Below the pieces are notes generated by a model. The model ran no database searches, was not told the DNA's origin, and saw nothing but the letters and a program-made list of their open reading frames with translations. From the NCBI GenBank assembly GCA_003577245.1, contig QEVS01000010.1:35825-99824 (forward strand): a stretch of DNA of 64,000 nt. The letters run 5' to 3'. Shown one piece after another: positions 61,800 through 64,000 of the stretch (within the stretch, counting starts at the first letter, position 1; each line of letters starts with the position of its first letter). This DNA comes from a bacterium. GTDB taxonomy: Bacteria; Chloroflexota; Dehalococcoidia; Tepidiformales; Tepidiformaceae. The translations under genes were made by a program, and so were the position numbers.

Positions 61800-63878
61800 A
61801 TGCCCCGCCCAATTGAAATCGAACGCATCCGGAACATCGGCATCATTGCCCACATCGACGCGGGCAAGACGACCGTGACCGAACGCGTCCTCTACTACAC
61901 CGGCGTCACCTACAAGATCGGCGAGACCCACGAAGGTACCGCGATCATGGACTGGATGGAGCAGGAGCGGGAGCGGGGTATCACCATCACCTCCGCCGCC
62001 ACCACTGCCATGTGGAACGACCACAACATCAACATCATCGATACCCCCGGCCACGTGGACTTCACCGCCGAAGTCGAACGCAGCCTCCGCGTCCTCGATG
62101 GCGGGGTCGTCGTCTTCGACTCCGTGGCCGGTGTCGAGCCCCAGTCCGAGACCGTCTGGCGCCAGGCCGACCGCTACGGCGTGCCCCGCATCTGCTTCGT
62201 CAACAAGATGGACCGCACCGGCGCCAACTTCCAGCGCACCCTCGACATGATGGTCGACCGGCTCGGCACCAACCCCGTGCCCGTGCAGCTGCCCGCCGGC
62301 GCAGAGGCCGATTTCAGCGGCTGCATCGACCTTGTGGAGATGTGCTTCTGGTATTTCGGCGGCGAAAAGGGCGGCACTCCCGAGCGGCGCGAGATTCCTC
62401 CCGAGCTGCAGGAGGTCGCCCGGGCCGGGCGCGAAAAGCTGATCGAGAGCATCGGCGGCGTCGACGACCAGATCATGATCAGCTACATCGAAGGCCACGA
62501 GATTACGGGCCACGAGCTCAAGACAGCCATCCGCCGGGCGACCATCGCCAACCTGGCCACCCCCGTGCTGTGCGGCTCGGCTCTCAAGAACAAGGGCGTC
62601 CAGCCGCTCCTTGATGCTGTGGTTGACTACCTCCCCAGCCCTGTAGAGATTCCCCCCGTGCAGGGGTTTGACCCCAAGCACGGTGGCGAAGTCGTCCGGC
62701 GCCCGGATGACAACGAACCCCTGAGCGCCATCGCCTTCAAGATCGTCTCCGACCCCTACGTTGGGCGCCTTGCCTACGTTCGCGTTTACAGCGGCGTCAT
62801 GAAGCAGGGCGAATCGATCCTCAACGCGAGCAAGGGCGAACGCGAGCGCATCGGACGCATCGTGCGCATGCACGCGAACCAGCGCGAAGAGGTCGATGCC
62901 GTTTACGCAGGTGGCATTGCCGCTGCCGTCGGCCTCAAGAAGACCTTCACCGGCGACACCATTTGCAGCCTCGAACACCCCGTCGTCCTCGAGAGCATCA
63001 GCTTCCCGGAACCTGTTATCCGCGTGGCGCTCGAACCCAAGACCAAGGACGACCAGGACAAAATGGGCGACGCCCTCATGAAGCTCAGCGAGGAAGACCC
63101 GACCTTCCACTGGACCTTCGATGAGGAGGCGGGCCAGACCCTTATCTCCGGCATGGGCGAGCTCCACCTCGAAGTCATCGTCGACCGCATGCTGCGCGAG
63201 TACAAAGTGGCCGCCAACGTGGGACGTCCCCAGGTCAGCTATCGAGAGGCCATCACCAGGCACGCCACCGCCGAAGGCCGCTTCGTTCGCCAGACCGGCG
63301 GCCGCGGGCAGTTCGGCGTTGTCCAGCTCGAAGTCGAGCCGCTCGAGAGGGGGCAGGGCTTCGTCTTCGAAAACAAGATTGTGGGCGGCGCCGTGCCCCG
63401 CGAGTACATCAACCCCGTCCAGGAAGGGGTCCGCGAAGCCCTGCAATCGGGGGTCCTCGCCGGCTACCCCATCCTCGATGTCAAGGTCTCGCTGCTCGAC
63501 GGCTCCTATCACCCCGTCGACTCATCCGAGATGGCCTTCAAGAACGCTGGCTCGATCGGTTTCAAGGAGGCGGCCCGCAAGGCTGGCTCGGTGATCCTTG
63601 AACCCATCATGCGCATCGAAGTCCGCTGCGCCGACGAGCATTTTGGCGCCGTTGTCGGCGACATCAACAGCCGCCGGGGAATGATCATGGGCACCGATTC
63701 CATGGGCAAGACCCAGATCGTTCATGCCCATGTACCGCTTGCGGAGACCTTCGGCTATTCCACCGACCTCCGCTCCCTCTCCCAGGGGCGCGCCACCTAC
63801 AGCATGGAGTTCGACCACTACGCCGAAGTCCCCAAGAACATCGCTGCCCAGCTGACAAAGCAGGCAGTCGCAAGCTAA
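61800..63878 (+). CDS. fusA: Elongation factor G
   Basis: 692 aa, normal EF-G length. GTPase that moves tRNAs during translocation. G motifs: [19 protein letters not shown] (P loop, G1), [11 protein letters not shown] (G2), [20 protein letters not shown] (G3), [11 protein letters not shown] (G4, NKMD) and [17 protein letters not shown] (G5). Domains II-V follow, with the domain IV tip [13 protein letters not shown] conserved. Translational coupling to rpsG is weak (30-base gap), and the next gene is tuf. Confidence 0.98.
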   Translation: MPRPIEIERIRNIGIIAHIDAGKTTVTERVLYYTGVTYKIGETHEGTAIMDWMEQERERGITITSAATTAMWNDHNINIIDTPGHVDFTAEVERSLRVLDGGVVVFDSVAGVEPQSETVWRQADRYGVPRICFVNKMDRTGANFQRTLDMMVDRLGTNPVPVQLPAGAEADFSGCIDLVEMCFWYFGGEKGGTPERREIPPELQEVARAGREKLIESIGGVDDQIMISYIEGHEITGHELKTAIRRATIANLATPVLCGSALKNKGVQPLLDAVVDYLPSPVEIPPVQGFDPKHGGEVVRRPDDNEPLSAIAFKIVSDPYVGRLAYVRVYSGVMKQGESILNASKGERERIGRIVRMHANQREEVDAVYAGGIAAAVGLKKTFTGDTICSLEHPVVLESISFPEPVIRVALEPKTKDDQDKMGDALMKLSEEDPTFHWTFDEEAGQTLISGMGELHLEVIVDRMLREYKVAANVGRPQVSYREAITRHATAEGRFVRQTGGRGQFGVVQLEVEPLERGQGFVFENKIVGGAVPREYINPVQEGVREALQSGVLAGYPILDVKVSLLDGSYHPVDSSEMAFKNAGSIGFKEAARKAGSVILEPIMRIEVRCADEHFGAVVGDINSRRGMIMGTDSMGKTQIVHAHVPLAETFGYSTDLRSLSQGRATYSMEFDHYAEVPKNIAAQLTKQAVAS

Positions 63879-64000
<122 letters not shown>

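Noticed and set aside
61473..63512. 679-residue open frame on the minus strand under rpsG and fusA
   Set aside because: Antisense shadow of the EF-G gene; Val/Asp/Gly-rich translation typical of GC-rich complement frames, and fusA is certain.

Overview
The window is GC-rich (clearly above 60% by eye) bacterial DNA, read best as the junction between a copper/heavy-metal genomic island and conserved chromosome. Gene content (a bacterial translin-family protein, a K+-independent H+-pyrophosphatase, CbiX plus DR2241-type protein, HemL pathway, lipoproteins with simple lipoboxes, str operon rpsL-rpsG-fusA-tuf) suggests a Chloroflexota-type organism, possibly Dehalococcoidia/Tepidiforma-like. The taxon is an inference, not a match.

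Bases 1 to about 29,745 look like an integrated element. A tyrosine recombinase is cut by the left window edge, and the right limit is a 42-base copy of the 3' half of a tRNA-Arg(TCG), starting exactly at the anticodon loop (29704-29745), as expected for an attR. The cargo is almost entirely metal handling and extracytoplasmic thiol chemistry: UppP (with a one-base frameshift), CtaG, four CDF-type transporters, CopC, a CopC-CopD fusion, DsbA-like, TlpA-like and CcdA proteins, a MerR regulator with a small CC-motif membrane protein, a [2Fe-2S]/YHS protein, a CopB-like P-type ATPase with a CPD motif, a BlaI/CopY repressor with an M56 metalloprotease, Met/His-rich secreted proteins, a cupredoxin, two paralogous His-rich anchored proteins, and a sulfur module (MFS, MBL-double rhodanese, ArsR-rhodanese regulator). 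Four copies of a 17-base dyad (TACKAC-N5-GTMGTA) precede the copB, small-membrane-protein, cupredoxin and SHOCT genes and probably define one copper regulon.

The most notable gene is an ArsM-like methyltransferase (25111-25899, minus). Its reading frame is interrupted by one TGA at a position where relatives carry cysteine. The frame continues for 57 well-conserved codons to a normal stop, and a hairpin of bacterial SECIS form starts 16 nt after the TGA. It is a strong selenoprotein candidate.

From about 30.2 kb the sequence is ordinary chromosome: tRNA-Lys, purH, an NnrS-like membrane protein, tRNA-Ser, two-component genes, AlkA, HppA, an isocitrate-dehydrogenase-family enzyme, translin, FmdB, SDR, YraN, RnhB, a compact siroheme/heme operon (cobA-hemD, precorrin-2 dehydrogenase, cbiX, DR2241-like, hemL, hemC with ATGA-type overlaps), an MMPL exporter with its TetR repressor and operator, an M16 protease, RidA, RuvB, an amidase, and the start of the str operon ending in a truncated tuf.
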